Shown piece by piece: positions 45,354-56,651 of a stretch of 64,000 nt of DNA. Origin of the DNA: Nannobrachium achirus (taxonomy: Eukaryota; Chordata; Actinopteri; Myctophiformes; Myctophidae); contig OY997647.1 in the NCBI GenBank assembly GCA_963921795.1, forward strand, positions 60,724,357 to 60,788,356. Reading direction: 5' to 3'. How positions within the stretch are numbered: the stretch's first letter is position 1; each line of letters begins with the position of its first letter. Made by a program: the position numbers and the translations under genes. The notes beneath the pieces were generated by a model. It did no database searches, was not told where the DNA came from, and saw nothing but the letters and a program-made list of their open reading frames with translations.

Positions 45354-46942
45354 CTAGAAAAATATTGTTCCTTCGAAACAATTGTGGGCTCGCTTCAAGC
45401 CAGAAAACAATGGCTATAAAAGCACAAAATGTCAAGATCGCAGGCAGTGCTCTCTTTGACGTTACTGACATCAAAGTTTGTCCATTTTGTTCCAAAAATG
45501 TGTTGTGCAAAAGTTGACCCGCTGGTGGCGCTATAACAGGCCAATGTGAGAAGGTTGGTATCTGTTCCTTGACCTATTGGGAATGTGCTTGCAAGATTTC
45601 ACGCACATCCCAGGCTGTGTTCATGATTTGAGGTGTTTTTGGCTTTGGACACTTTATCGCTGCTTGCAGCTATATTTATTATTATTATTTTATAATTTTT
45701 TTGTGTGCACTTCATAGGCATGTTAGATAAAGGTCCTTAGATTGCGTGTAGAATGTTTCATGCAAATTGCAAAAAAAATCCTAGAATAAAAACGGGTTTA
45801 AGCGTTTTACAAACTGCTCAAAATGATATAGCGCCCCCCTTTGGCCATTTGGGGTAAGATTGGTTTCAGTGATATTTGAACTAACCCTCTACACTATTTT
45901 GTCATGAAAATGTGACTTTGCATGTATGTTTTAGAGGCAGAAGAATAATTTGCATAAAAATGCAATATTGTTTGAATTATTTAAAAAAGCATGTTTCAAT
46001 GTTAAAGAAATCCGATCTGACAGATCTTTAGATATCGGTCCAAAGTTCACGTAAAAAAAGTTTTGTGCACGTGACGCGAAAATTCCAGAATAAAAGCGGG
46101 TTTACACGTTTTACAAACTGCTCAAAATGGCGGAAAATTGAAGGGCGGAGCTTACTTAACAACGACACAGATGTCTTCCGCTTGAGTCAAAGCACGCGTG
46201 TAACAAGTTGCATGTCTTCAAACGAAACGAGTCATGACTTATGGCCGTTTGAAGTTTGAATTTTCAGACGCTTCGTATAGCGCCCCCCTTTGGCCGATTG
46301 GAATAAAATTGGTTTCAGTGATACTTTGACTAACCCTCCACATCTTTGCCAAATGCCATGAAAGTGTAGCTTTGCATGTATGATTTAGAGGCCGAAGAAT
46401 AATTTGCATAAAACCGCAATATTGATTGAATTATTAAAAAATTATATTTCACTTTAAAAAAAATCTGGTTGATCAATCTCACCGTATTGGTCCAAAGTTC
46501 ATGTGAAAAAAGTTTCGTGCGCGTAACAAAAAAAACCCAGGAGGAGATAGATTTTTACTGTTTTTCATATTATTCCGAATTGTGGGAGACCTAAAGGTCA
46601 GAGGTCAAAAGTTAGAGGGTAAAAGTTGTTCGGCATGAGGAGACGCATACGTGTATACAGGTTTCATGGCTGTACCTAAAACACAGCATGAGCTATACCT
46701 GTTCAAAGATCGCACTTTCGAAGGCTTCCTACAGCGCCACCATTTGGCCGATTGCTATAGAAAATGATAGCACACTTCGCCACTGTAAACTGAACACATT
46801 GATGTTTTTATTTTCATTTTCTCACTAAGTATGTAGGAGTTGAAAGCGGACAAAGTATTGAGGAGAACTTGATATGCTCTGGTTGATAGATAAATAATGA
46901 CAATATCTAAAGTGTGCTCGCCAGGTACTGGCGAGCCCACAA
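45354..46942 (-). mobile_element. Array unit 13 (subfamily A), 1589 bp
   Basis: Full 5' terminus with CTCGCCAGGTACTGGCGAG. The segment just before it (GAAAGCGGACAAAGTATTGA) differs from all other units. Confidence 0.85.
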
Positions 46943-48537
46943 CTAGAAAAATATTGTTCCTTCGAAACAATTGTGGGCTCGCTTCAAGCCAGAAAACAAT
47001 GGCTATAAAAGCACAAAATGTCAAGATCGCAGGCAGTGCTCTCTTTGACGTTACTGACGTCAAAGATTGGTCCATTTTGTTCCAAAAATGTGTTGTGCAA
47101 AAGTTGACCCGCTGGTGGCGCTATAACAGGCCAATGTGAGAAGGTTGGTATCTGTTCCTTGACCTATTGGGAATGTGCTTGCAAGATTTCACGCACATCC
47201 CAGGCTGTGTTCATGATTTGAGGTGTTTTTGGCTTTGGACACTTTATCGCTGCTTGCAGCTATATTTATTATTATTATTTTATAATTCTTTTGTGTGCAC
47301 TTCATAGGCATGTTAGATAAAGGTCCTTAGATTGCGTGTAGAATGTTTCATGCAAATTGCAAAAAAAATCCTAGAATAAAAAAGGGTTTAAGCGTTTTAC
47401 AAACTGCTCAAAATTATATAGCGCCCCCCTTTGGCCATTTGGGGTAAGATTGGTTTCAGTGATATTTGAACTAACCCTCTACACTATTTTGTCATGAAAA
47501 TGTGACTTTGCATGTATGTTTTAGAGGCAGAAGAATAATTTGCATAAAAATGCAATATTGTTTGAATTATTTAAAAAAGCATGTTTCAATGTTAAAGAAA
47601 TCCGATCTGACAGATCTTTAGATATCGGTCCAAAGTTCACGTAAAAAAAGTTTTGTGCACGTGACGCGAAAATTCCAGAATAAAAGCGGGTTTACGCGTT
47701 TTACAAACTGCTCAAAATGGCGGAAAATTGAAGGGCGGAGCTTACTTAACAACGACACAGATGTCTTCCGCTTGAGTCAAAGCACGCGTGTAACAAGTTG
47801 CATGTCTTCAAACGAAACGAGTCATGACTTATGCCCGTTTGAAGTTTGAATTTTCAGACGCTTCGTATAGCGCCCCCCTTTGGCCGATTGGAATAAAATT
47901 GGTTTCAGTGATACTTTGACTAACCCTCCACATCTTTGCCAAATGCCATGAACGTGTAACTTTGCATGTATGATTTAGAGGCCGAAGAATAATTTGCATA
48001 AAACCGCAATATTGATGGAATTATTAAAAAATTATATTTCACTTTAAAAAAAATCTGGTTGATCAATCTGACCGTATTGGTCCAAAGTTCATGTGAAAAA
48101 AGTTTCATGCGCGTATCGCGAAAATCCCAGGAGGAGATAGATTTTTACTGTTTTTCATATAATTCTGAATTGTGGGAGACCTAAAGGTCAGAGGTCAAAA
48201 GTTAGAGGGTAAAAGTTGTTCGGCATGAGGAGACGCATAAGTGTATACAGGTTTCATGGCTGTACGTATAACAGAGCATGAGCTATACCTGTTCAAAGAT
48301 CGCACTTTCGAAGGCTTCCTGCAGCGCCACCATTTGGCCGATTGCTATAAAAAATAATAGCGCACTTCGCCACTGTAAACTGAACACATTGATTTTTTTA
48401 TTTTCATTTTCTCACTAAGTATGTAGGAGTAGAAAGGAACCGAAGTTCCCGTCTACTGTCTGACTGACTGACTGACTGACTGATAGATAAATAATGACAA
48501 TATCTAAAGTGTGCTCGCCTTATAGGCGAGCCCACAA
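46943..48537 (-). mobile_element. Array unit 14 (subfamily A), 1595 bp
   Basis: Full 5' terminus with a (GACT)n tract and CTCGCCTTATAGGCGAG hairpin. Confidence 0.85.
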
Positions 48538-50086
48538 CTAGAAAAATATTGTTCCTTCGAAACAATTGTGGGCTCGCTTCAAGCCGGAAAACAATGGCTA
48601 TAAAAGCACAAAATGTCAAGATCGCAGGCAGTGCTCTCTTTGACGTTACTGACGTCAAAGATTGGTCCATTTTGTTCCAAAAATGTGTTGTGCAAAAGTT
48701 GACCCGCTGGTGGCGCTATAACAGGCCAATGTGAGAAGGTTGGTATCTGTTCCTTGACCTATTGGGAATGTGCTTGCAAGATTTCACGCACATCCCAGGC
48801 TGTGTTCATGATTTGAGGTGTTTTTGGCTTTGGCCACTTTATCGCTGCTTGCAGCTATATTTATTATTATTATTTTATAATCTTTTTGTGTGCACTTCAT
48901 AGGCATGTTAGATAAAGGTCCTTAGATTGCGTGTAGAATGTTTCATGCAAATTGCAAAAAAAATCCTAGAATAAAAACGGGTTTAAGCGTTTTACAAACT
49001 GCTCAAAATTATATAGTGCCCCCCTTTGGCCATTTGGGGTAAGATTGGTTTCAGTGATATTTGAACTAACCCTCTACACTATTTTGTCATGAAAATGTGA
49101 CTTTGCATGTATGTTTTAGAGGCAGAAGAATAATTTGCATAAAAATGCAATATTGTTTGAATTATTTAAAAAAGCATGTTTCAATGTTAAATAAATCCGA
49201 TCTGACAGATCTTTAGATATCGGTCCAAAGTTCACGTAAAAAAAGTTTTGTGCACGTGATGCGAAAATTCCAGAATAAAAGCGGGTTTACGCGTTTTACA
49301 AACTGCTCAAAATGGCGGATAATTGAAGGGCGGAGCTTACTTAACAACGACACAGATGTCTTCCGCTTGAGTCAAAGCACGCGTGTAACAAGTTGCATGT
49401 CTTCAAACGAAACGAGTCATGACTTATGCCCGTTTGAAGTTTGAATTTTCAGACGCTTCGTATAGCGCCCCCCTTTGGCCGATTGGAATAAAATTGGTTT
49501 CAGTGATACTTTGACTAACCCTCTACATCTTTGCCAAATGCCATGAACGTGTAACTTTGCATGTATGATTTAGAGGCAGAAGAATAATTTGCTTAAAACC
49601 GCAATATTAATTGAATTATTAAAAAATTATGTTTCACTTTAAAAAAAATCTGGTTGATCAATCTGACCGTATTGGTCCAAAGTTCATGTGAAAAAAGTTT
49701 CATGCGCGTATCGCGAAAATCCCAGGAGGAGATAGATTTTTACTGTTTTTCATATAATTCCGAATTGTGGGAGACCTAAAGGTCAGAGGTCAAAAGTTAG
49801 AGGGTAAAAGTTGTTCGGCATGAGGAGACGCATAAGTGTATACAGGTTTCATGGCTGTACGTATAACACAGCATGAGCTATACCTGTTCAAAGATCGCAC
49901 TTTCGAAGGCTTCCTACAGCGCCACCATTTGGCCGATTGCTATAAAAAATAATAGCGCACTTCGCCACTGTAAACTGAACACATTGATGTTTTTATTTTC
50001 ATTTTCTCACTAAGTATGTAGGAGTAGAAAGGAACCGAAGTTCCCGTCTACTGTCTGACTGACTGACTGACTGACTGATAGATAAA
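48538..50086 (-). mobile_element. Array unit 15 (subfamily A), 1549 bp
   Basis: The same (GACT)n tract as unit 14 is joined directly to the next CTAG as GATAGATAAACTAG, so the 5' hairpin is missing. Confidence 0.85.
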
Positions 50087-51612
50087 CTAGAAAAATATTG
50101 TTCCTTCGAAACAATTGTGGGCTCGCTTCAAGCCGGAAAACAATGGCTATAAAAGCACAAAATGTCAAGATCGCAGGCAGTGCTCTCTTTGACGTTACTG
50201 ACGTCAACGATTGGTCCATTTTGTTCCAAAAATGTGTTGTGCAAAAGTTGACCCGCTGGTGGCGCTATAACAGGCCAATGTAAGAAGGGTGGTATCTGTT
50301 CCTTGACCTATTGGGAATGTGCTTGCAAGATTTCACGCACATTGCAGGCTGTGTTCATGATTTGAGGTGTTTTTGGCTTTGGACACTTTATCGCTGCTTG
50401 CAGCTATATTCATTATTATAATTTTTTTGTGTGTGTGCACTTCATAGGCATATTAGATAAAGGTCCTTAGATTGTGTGTAGAATGTTTCATGCAAATTGC
50501 AAAAAAAAAATCCTAACGGGTTTAAGCGTTTCACAAACTGCTCAAAATGATATAGCGCCCCCCTTTGGCCAATTGGGGTAAGATTGGTTTTAGTGATATT
50601 TGGACTAACACTCTACATCTTTGCCAAATGCCATGAACATGTTACTTTGCATGTATGATTTAGAGGCAGAAGAATAATTTGCATAAAACTGCAATATTCA
50701 TTGAATTTATTTAAAAAAGCATGTTTCAATTTTAAAGAAATCCGATCTGACAGATCTTTAGATATCGGTCCAAAGTTCACGTAAAAAAAGTTTTGTGCAC
50801 GTGGAGCGAAAATTCCAGAATAAAAGCAGATTTACGCGTTTTACAAACTGCTCAATATGGCGGAAAATCGAAGGGCGGAGCTTACTTAACAACGACACAG
50901 ATGTCTTCCGCTCGAGTAAAAGCACGCGTGTAACAAGTTGCATGTCTTCAAACAAAACGAGTCATGACTTATGCCCGTTTGAAGTTTGAATTTTCAAACG
51001 CTTCGTATAGCGCCCCCCTTTGGCCGATTGGAATAAAATTGGTTTCAGTGATACTTTGACTAACCCTCCACATCTTTGCCAAATGCCATGAACGTGTAAC
51101 TTTGCATGTATGATTTAGAGGCCGAAGAATAATTTGCATAAAACCGCAATATTGATGGAATTATTAAAAAATTATATTTCACTTTAAAAAAAATCTGGTT
51201 GATCAATCTGACCGTATTGGTCCAAAGTTCATGTGAAAAAAGTTTTGTGCACTTGACGCGAAAATCCCAGGAGGAGATAGATTTTTACTGTTTTTCATAT
51301 AATTCCGAATTGTGGGAGACCTAAAGGTCAGAGGTCAAAAGTTAGAGGGTAAAAGTTGTTCGGCATGAGGAGACGCATAAGTGTATACAGGTTTCATGGC
51401 TGTATGTATAACACAGCATGAGCTCTACCTGTTCAAAGTTCGCACTTTCGAAGGCTTCCTACAGCGCCACCATTTGGCCGATTGCTGTAAAAAGTAACAG
51501 CACGCGTCGCCACAGTAAGCTGAACACATTGATGTTTTTATTTTCATTTTCTCACTAAGTATGTAGGAGTAGAAAGGAACCGAAAATCCCGTCTACTTAC
51601 TAGATAAATAAA
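50087..51612 (-). mobile_element. Array unit 16 (subfamily B), 1526 bp
   Basis: Right junction TACTAGATAAATAAACTAG, without the 5' hairpin. B diagnostics present. Confidence 0.85.
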
Positions 51613-53300
51613 CTAGAAAAATATTGTTCCTTCGAAACAATTGTGGGCTCGCTTCAAGCCAGAAAACAATGGCTATAAAAGCACAAAATGACAAGATCGC
51701 AGGCAGTGCTCTCTTTGACGTTACTGACGTCAAAGATTGGTCCATTTTGTTCCAAAAATGTGTTGTGCAAAAGTTGACCCGCTGGTGGCGCTATAACAGG
51801 CCAATGTGAGAAGGTTGGTATCTGTTCCTTGACCTATTGGGAATGTGCTTGCAAGATTTCACGCACATCCCAGGCTGTGTTCATGATTTGAGGTGTTTTT
51901 GGCTTTGGCCACTTTATCGCTGCTTGCAGCTATATTTATTATTATTATTTTATAATTTTTTTGTGTGCACTTCATAGGCATGTTAGATAAAGGTCCTTAG
52001 ATTGCGTGTAGAATGTTTCATGCAAATTGCAAAAAAAATCCTAGAATAAAAACGGGTTTAAGCGTTTTACAAACTGCTCAAAATTATATAGCGCCCCCCT
52101 TTGGCCATTTGGGGTAAGATTGGTTTCAGTGATATTTGAACTAACCCTCTACACTATTTTGTCATGAAAATGTGACTTTGCATGTATGTTTTAGAGGCAG
52201 AAGAATAATTTGCATAAAAATGCAATATTGTTTGAATTATTTAAAAAAGCATGTTTCAATGTTAAAGAAATCCGATCTGACAGATCTTTAGATATCGGTC
52301 CAAAGTTCACGTAAAAAAAGTTTTGTGCACGTGACGCGAAAATTCCAGAATAAAAGCGGGTTTACGCGTTTTACAAACTGCTCAAAATGGCGGAAAATTG
52401 AAGGGCGGAGCTTACTTAACAACGACACAGATGTCTTCCGCTTGAGTCAAAGCACGCGTGTAACAAGTTGCATGTCTTCAAACGAAACGAGTCATGACTT
52501 ATGCCCGTTTGAAGTTTGAATTTTCAAACGCTTCGTATAGCGCCCCCCTTTGGCCGATTGGAATAAAATTGGTTTCAGTGATACTTTGACTAACCCTCCA
52601 CATCTTTGCCAAATGCCATGAACGTGTAACTTTGCATGTATGATTTAGAGGCCAAAGAATAATTTGCATAAAACCGCAATATTGATTAAATTATTAAAAA
52701 ATTATATTTCACTTTAAAAAAAATCTGGTTGATCAATCTGACCGTATTGGTCCAAAGTTCATGTGAAAAAAGTTTTGTGCACTTGACGCGAAAATCCCAG
52801 GAGGAGATAGATTTTTACTGTTTTTCATATAATTCCGAATTGTGGGAGACCTAAAGGTCAGAGGTCAAAAGTTAGAGGGTAAAAGTTGTTCGGCATGAGG
52901 AGACGCATAAGTGTATACAGGTTTCATGGCTGTATGTATAACACAGCATGAGCTATACCTGTTCAAAGTTCGCACTTTCGAAGGCTTCCTACAGCGCCAC
53001 CATTTGGCCGATTGCTGTATAAAGTAATAGCACACGTCGCCACTGTAAGCTGAACACATTGATGTTTTTATTTTCATTTTCTCACTAAGTATGTAGGAGT
53101 AGAAAGGAACCGAAGATCCCGTCTACTTACTAGATAAATAAATAAATAAATAATGACAATATCTAAAGTGTGCTCGCCAGGTACTGGCGAGCCCACAATA
53201 AATAAATAATGACAATATCTAAAGTGTGCTCGCCAGGTACTGGCGAGCCCACAATAATGACAATATCTAAAGTGTGCTCGCCTTATAGGCGAGCCCACAA
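51613..53300 (-). mobile_element. Array unit 17 (subfamily A) with three stacked 5' termini, 1688 bp
   Basis: After the unit body, the ~48-bp 5' terminus (AATGACAATATCTAAAGTGT plus hairpin) occurs three times in a row, twice with the AGGTAC loop and once with the TTATA loop. Unique sequence begins at TGACGTTCAACTTG. This is the 5' edge of the array on the minus strand. Confidence 0.85.
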
Positions 53301-53506
53301 TGACGTTCAACTTGCATGTATTGCTCAGCGCGAGCCGCGAATGCATGTTACTGATCTTTCAAATCGAACAACAAGTCTTCTTGACAATAGGGCTGCCCCG
53401 ATCACCAGTGCTGACATTTTTTTGCCGTTACACAGGACAGATATGACAAATAACTGAAACAATAACAAATAACAAAAAAATAATAAATAATATAATGACA
53501 ATAATA
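53301..53506. other. Right flank of the array, nothing recognised
   Basis: It contains TAGGGCTGCCCCGATCA near 53388, which looks like one end of a hAT element without a visible partner. AT-rich AATAACAAAT repeats follow. Confidence 0.4.
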
Positions 53507-53725
53507 CAGTGTTGTTTTTGACAGCAAATTTTGATTTAGTTTTAGTCAGTCTTTTGAAAAAAATTTAATTTAGTTTTAATCATAATTTAACGCGTTGTGA
53601 GCTTGTATCGTCTATTTTCAGCACGCAACACCTGAGAGCAACCAAACATAAAATGACTCTCTTCTCCACTAGTCCCTCCCTAACGTTTTAGTCTAGTTTT
53701 TATTTTGTTGACGAAATCAACACTG
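53507..53725. mobile_element. Short non-autonomous hAT element
   Basis: The termini CAGTGTTGTTTTTGACAGCA and GTTGACGAAATCAACACTG are flanked by perfect CAATAATA duplications (53499-53506 and 53726-53733). A right-arm half hairpin cassette is inside at 53589-53622. Confidence 0.9.
53589..53622. repeat. Hairpin cassette, right arm only
   Basis: ACGCGTTGTGAGCTTGTATC and GTCTATTTTCAG remain, with a 2-bp change in the GATC core. Confidence 0.7.
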
Positions 53726-53733
53726 CAATAATA

Positions 53734-54649
53734 TATATACATAATGTATATGTATACTATCAAAATTTAAAAATAAATATATATACACAGTTACATAAAG
53801 GCCATGGCCGCCGTTGCCCCTCAGTTTGGCCTTGTGCTCTCAAACCAATGGCATGACCTGAGACCACAGTGGCCTGAATGCCCGAGCTGACTGAAGCACT
53901 TTCTCCTTTCTCTTTCTTGTCAATATGTAGACAGTAGACACCAGTGTCTTTCTTCACACTTTTGCCCTGCTCATATCTCTGCCACCGTTGCCCCTATCCA
54001 TGCCAAACCTCCACCTCATTTCTCACATGGCCCTCTTCTAGCGCCACCACAAGGCAGATTCTTGCAAAACACATTTTTGGACACTGCTCCTAGAGATTTT
54101 GCCCTAAAATCACGCAAAGCGGAACACAGTATCTCTAAAGTGATGTCATCAACATGGATCTGTCCCATTTCCCATATTCCCTCCTGATTGGCTACCATTG
54201 CCTTCTAAAGTTTGTGTATGTCATACCAGTGTCTTTTGTTGAGATTCTGAAATCTTAACACCCCCGAGTCCCCATCTTTAAACCAATCCAGTGACTTTGA
54301 TTGGTGCAGGGCGGAACATGGATCAGATTGTAAATACCATCATTTATCTATTTCACTGCAGATTACAGTAGGTTATCATCCCTAACTCTTAAATTCAACA
54401 AATTCTTTCAAACGACTAAAATCTTGTTTTATTTGCTGGCCTTCTTGCCCTGGCATTTGGCCTTTGTGCCCTCAAAAAATGGACAACACCAAAGGCCAAG
54501 TGGCCTTGCCCCTAAAATGAAGAAATTCCAGGCCTAGGTTGTGTCGCTTCACGATTGTTGTGAGATTGTAAATCAGCTATTCCACTATGTTTGAACATCG
54601 AAACGATTATGCAAAATAATTACTATTATCTCCAATAATTGCGATCAGG
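53734..54649. other. Intronic sequence with degraded Helentron-like module and half hairpin
   Basis: 54037-54080 reads TAGCGCCACCACAAGGCAGA, then CTTGCAAAACACATTTTTGG, a diverged form of the module in the array. 54546-54588 is a degenerate hairpin-cassette right arm (TTGTGAGATTGTAAATCAGC). No gene was seen. Confidence 0.4.
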
Positions 54650-55180
54650 TATGTTAACTTAGGACGAAATAAAGCCATGTGTAATGGTTAGGAAAAAGCA
54701 ATCATCATGATTCATGAGTGGAGTATGTTGTTTTTGAAGAAAAGCAGAGCTCCAGGGATCCCATAGATCCATACTCTGCCAAATCAGACACCCACACAGC
54801 TGTGCATGACCCAGACACAGGCTTTGATCAATAGAGCAGACAGCACCAGCTCCTCCTTTCCACCCAAGCACATCTGCAAAGAAATTATTCATCCTTCATA
54901 AAATACTCACTCCCTGGCTGGCAGGCTGCTTCGAGAGACTTAAATATAGAGAGAGACTTAAATATAGAATCATCGTGAGTGGAAAAGACCATCCTCTTCC
55001 AGACTCCCACCATAAATACAGCAGAGGCCAGAAAGAATTAGGAGATAAAACCAACAGGTAATCGGAGTGTTCGGGAATTTCAGCACTCTCCCAAGTCTGT
55101 CTAATATGAACATAGTACATAGGTTTATGCCGATTTTACAAATGTACCTCAAAGGCAAGTATGATTAGTACTGAGATAGG
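54650..55180. other. Unique-sequence island
   Basis: It is non-repetitive. On the minus strand an excellent acceptor-like TTTCTTTGCAG precedes an open stretch near 54875-54740 containing VLGWKGGAGAVCSIDQSLCL. No matching donor and no recognised family were found. It could be a conserved non-coding element, an unannotated exon or chance. Confidence 0.3.
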
Positions 55181-55188
55181 TTGATGTG

Positions 55189-55480
55189 TAGGGCTGTCAC
55201 AATTATGACATAATCGTCTAATCGCAATTATTTGCCGTAATCGCGATTCTTTTTCATAATCGTCATAATCGTTTCCATGTTGAACATTTTTCATATATAT
55301 TATTTAAAGTATGCGATGCGTTGTGAGCTTGTAGATTTGCTATTTCCACTATCAACTTCAAAGCCTACAAGCCAAACAGAAAGGTAATTGTCAATGACAA
55401 AAACACAATTAAATCGTTAATCACAATTATTTGAGTGAAAATGTATCGTCATGTAAAATGTCAAAATCGTGACAGCCCTA
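55189..55480. mobile_element. Non-autonomous hAT element (TAGGGCTGTCAC family)
   Basis: TAGGGCTGTCACAATTATGA and AAAATCGTGACAGCCCTA are inverted. The flanks TTGATGTG and TCGATGTG match at 7/8. It is related to 58985-59361. It carries only the right arm of a hairpin cassette (55313-55356). Confidence 0.88.
55313..55356. repeat. Hairpin cassette, right arm only
   Basis: GCGATGCGTTGTGAGCTTGT then AGATTTGCTATTTCCAC. The sister element at 58985 has the full palindrome at the same position, so this copy has lost one arm. Confidence 0.8.
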
Positions 55481-55519
55481 TCGATGTGATACGTAGCCAT
55501 CTATAAAATACACACACAA

Positions 55520-55740
55520 CACATTTTGTCTCGCAATTTGAAAAGAATGTTGTTGACTGAAATGCAATGGAAAAACATACTTTCCCCATCGCTGCCTTAA
55601 AAAACTAGGCTAAATATGTCTCTGTCGTCACCTTGAAAACAACCTGTGAGCCACAGTACAGAAACCTGCTGCTCTAGTTTGACTACAGCAAAAATGTCAA
55701 CTTTGAGCCAAGCTGAGCTGACCATGACAAAACCTCAGTC
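55520..55740 (+). repeat. Local duplication, block A1
   Basis: GTGAGCCACAGTACAGAAAC, CTGCTGCTCTAGTTTGACTA and CTGAGCTGACCATGACAAAA have diverged counterparts in the same order at 60520-60735. Confidence 0.8.
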
Positions 55741-55759
55741 TCTCTCTCTCTCTCTCTCT
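55739..55759. repeat. (TC)n run
   Basis: Short TC run at the edge of duplication block A1. Block B1 has a hAT end at the corresponding place. Confidence 0.95.
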
Positions 55760-55878
55760 ACCATACTAAAAGACAACGGTCTCTTTCTCAGGCATACCCA
55801 ATGGAATCTCTCTCAGCAAATGCTTCAAATAATACGGTATATGTAAATACTCTCCCTGTCAATTCCAGACACCAATGG

Positions 55879-55879
<1 letters not shown>

Positions 55880-55948
<69 letters not shown>
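55880..55948. repeat. (TC)n microsatellite
   Basis: About 69 bp of uninterrupted TC. Confidence 0.97.
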
Positions 55949-55952
<4 letters not shown>

Positions 55953-55998
55953 GACAAAATTGTCTTTCTGTCGCTCTCTATCTCTGCTATACCCATAG

Positions 55999-56264
55999 AC
56001 CAGGGATGTCAAACTCAAATGCACAGGGGGCCATTTTTTTTTTTTTAAATGGTACAAGTCGAGGGCCGGACTGGTTCAATGTTTATTTAAATGCAGGCTT
56101 GCGGTCACAGGCCCTCGATACGCTCCAATGCACTAGCAGTGCATTGTGGGACTTGGAGTATTATGGTGGTGCGTGTGTCATTGCCTCAGCCTGATGGCAT
56201 CAAAAGTCTAATATCTCCCCCAGTCCATAGGGATATCCCTTTGGACTGATGGGTAACATGTTTG
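55999..56264. mobile_element. hAT-type end fragment
   Basis: CCAGGGATGTCAAACTCAAA followed by a GGGGGCCAT and AAGTCGAGGGCCGGACTGG region is the form I associate with one terminus of a common teleost hAT family. No mirrored right end was found before the next element. Confidence 0.5.
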
Positions 56265-56593
56265 CCATAGACCATACATGGGCAACTGGCGGCCCGGGGG
56301 CCGCCTTCACTTAATGCGGGCCGCAGGTTAATTTCGGAGTACTGATATGTTATTGATTTCAGCTGTTATAATTCCAACCATGCAAACATGCCCCGCTTTA
56401 ATTACTTCAGTCTATATTAGTAGCTTAATGACTAGTACTTGTATTTGTACTTAAGCTTATAAAGTTAACAGAAGAAGAACAAATGCATTTGAAATTTAAA
56501 AAAAAAAAAATAACTTTTCAGGATTTCAATGGAAAAAAAAGCTAAACATAATTCAGGATTCCAATTAAAAAATCACACCCGTGTGAAGTGGAG

Positions 56594-56594
<1 letters not shown>

Positions 56595-56647
<53 letters not shown>
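56595..56647. repeat. (TG)n microsatellite
   Basis: About 53 bp, directly abutting Helentron-like sequence. Confidence 0.97.

Positions 56648-56651
<4 letters not shown>

Larger units (their letters stand above)
24634..53300 (-). mobile_element. Head-to-tail array of 17 non-autonomous Helentron (HINE-like) units
   Basis: The same ~1.53-1.6-kb sequence begins with CTAGAAAAATATTGTTCC (CTAGAAAATATT in unit 6) at 24634, 26165, 27751, 29297, 31296, 32834, 34429, 35967, 37548, 40761, 42302, 43828, 45354, 46943, 48538, 50087 and 51613. Read on the minus strand, each unit ends with an inverted subterminal repeat GCGAGCCCACAA, a hairpin TTGTTTCGAAGGAACAA and TATTTTTCTAG. Complete units begin TTGTGGGCTCGCC, a short hairpin, then a variable tetranucleotide tract. 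Subterminal inverted repeats, a 3' stem-loop, a microsatellite region and CTAG ends are known features of Helentron-associated elements. No Rep/helicase or other protein is encoded. The array is probably a rolling-circle concatemer, recombination-expanded. If the osbpl10 reading is right, it lies inside an intron in the sense direction. Confidence 0.85.

Noticed and set aside
24551..53077. Repeated small open frames in every array unit (for example those starting MDQSLTSVTSKRALPAIL, MFLRNNCGLASSQKT, MKIKTSMCSAYSG and MHVTRKFQNKS)
   Set aside because: They recur only because the DNA unit recurs. They lie on both strands over the same bases, including the terminal hairpin, vary by frameshift and truncation between units, and show no known domain.
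24634..53300. Plus-strand Helitron orientation for the array, using the CTCGCC hairpin plus CCACAACTAG as a 3' end
   Set aside because: CTAG is palindromic, so this was considered. The first unit has no such hairpin before its CTAG, whereas the ATTGTTCC/GAAACAAT hairpin is present in all 17 units. The 992-bp element shows the same order only if the array is read on the minus strand.
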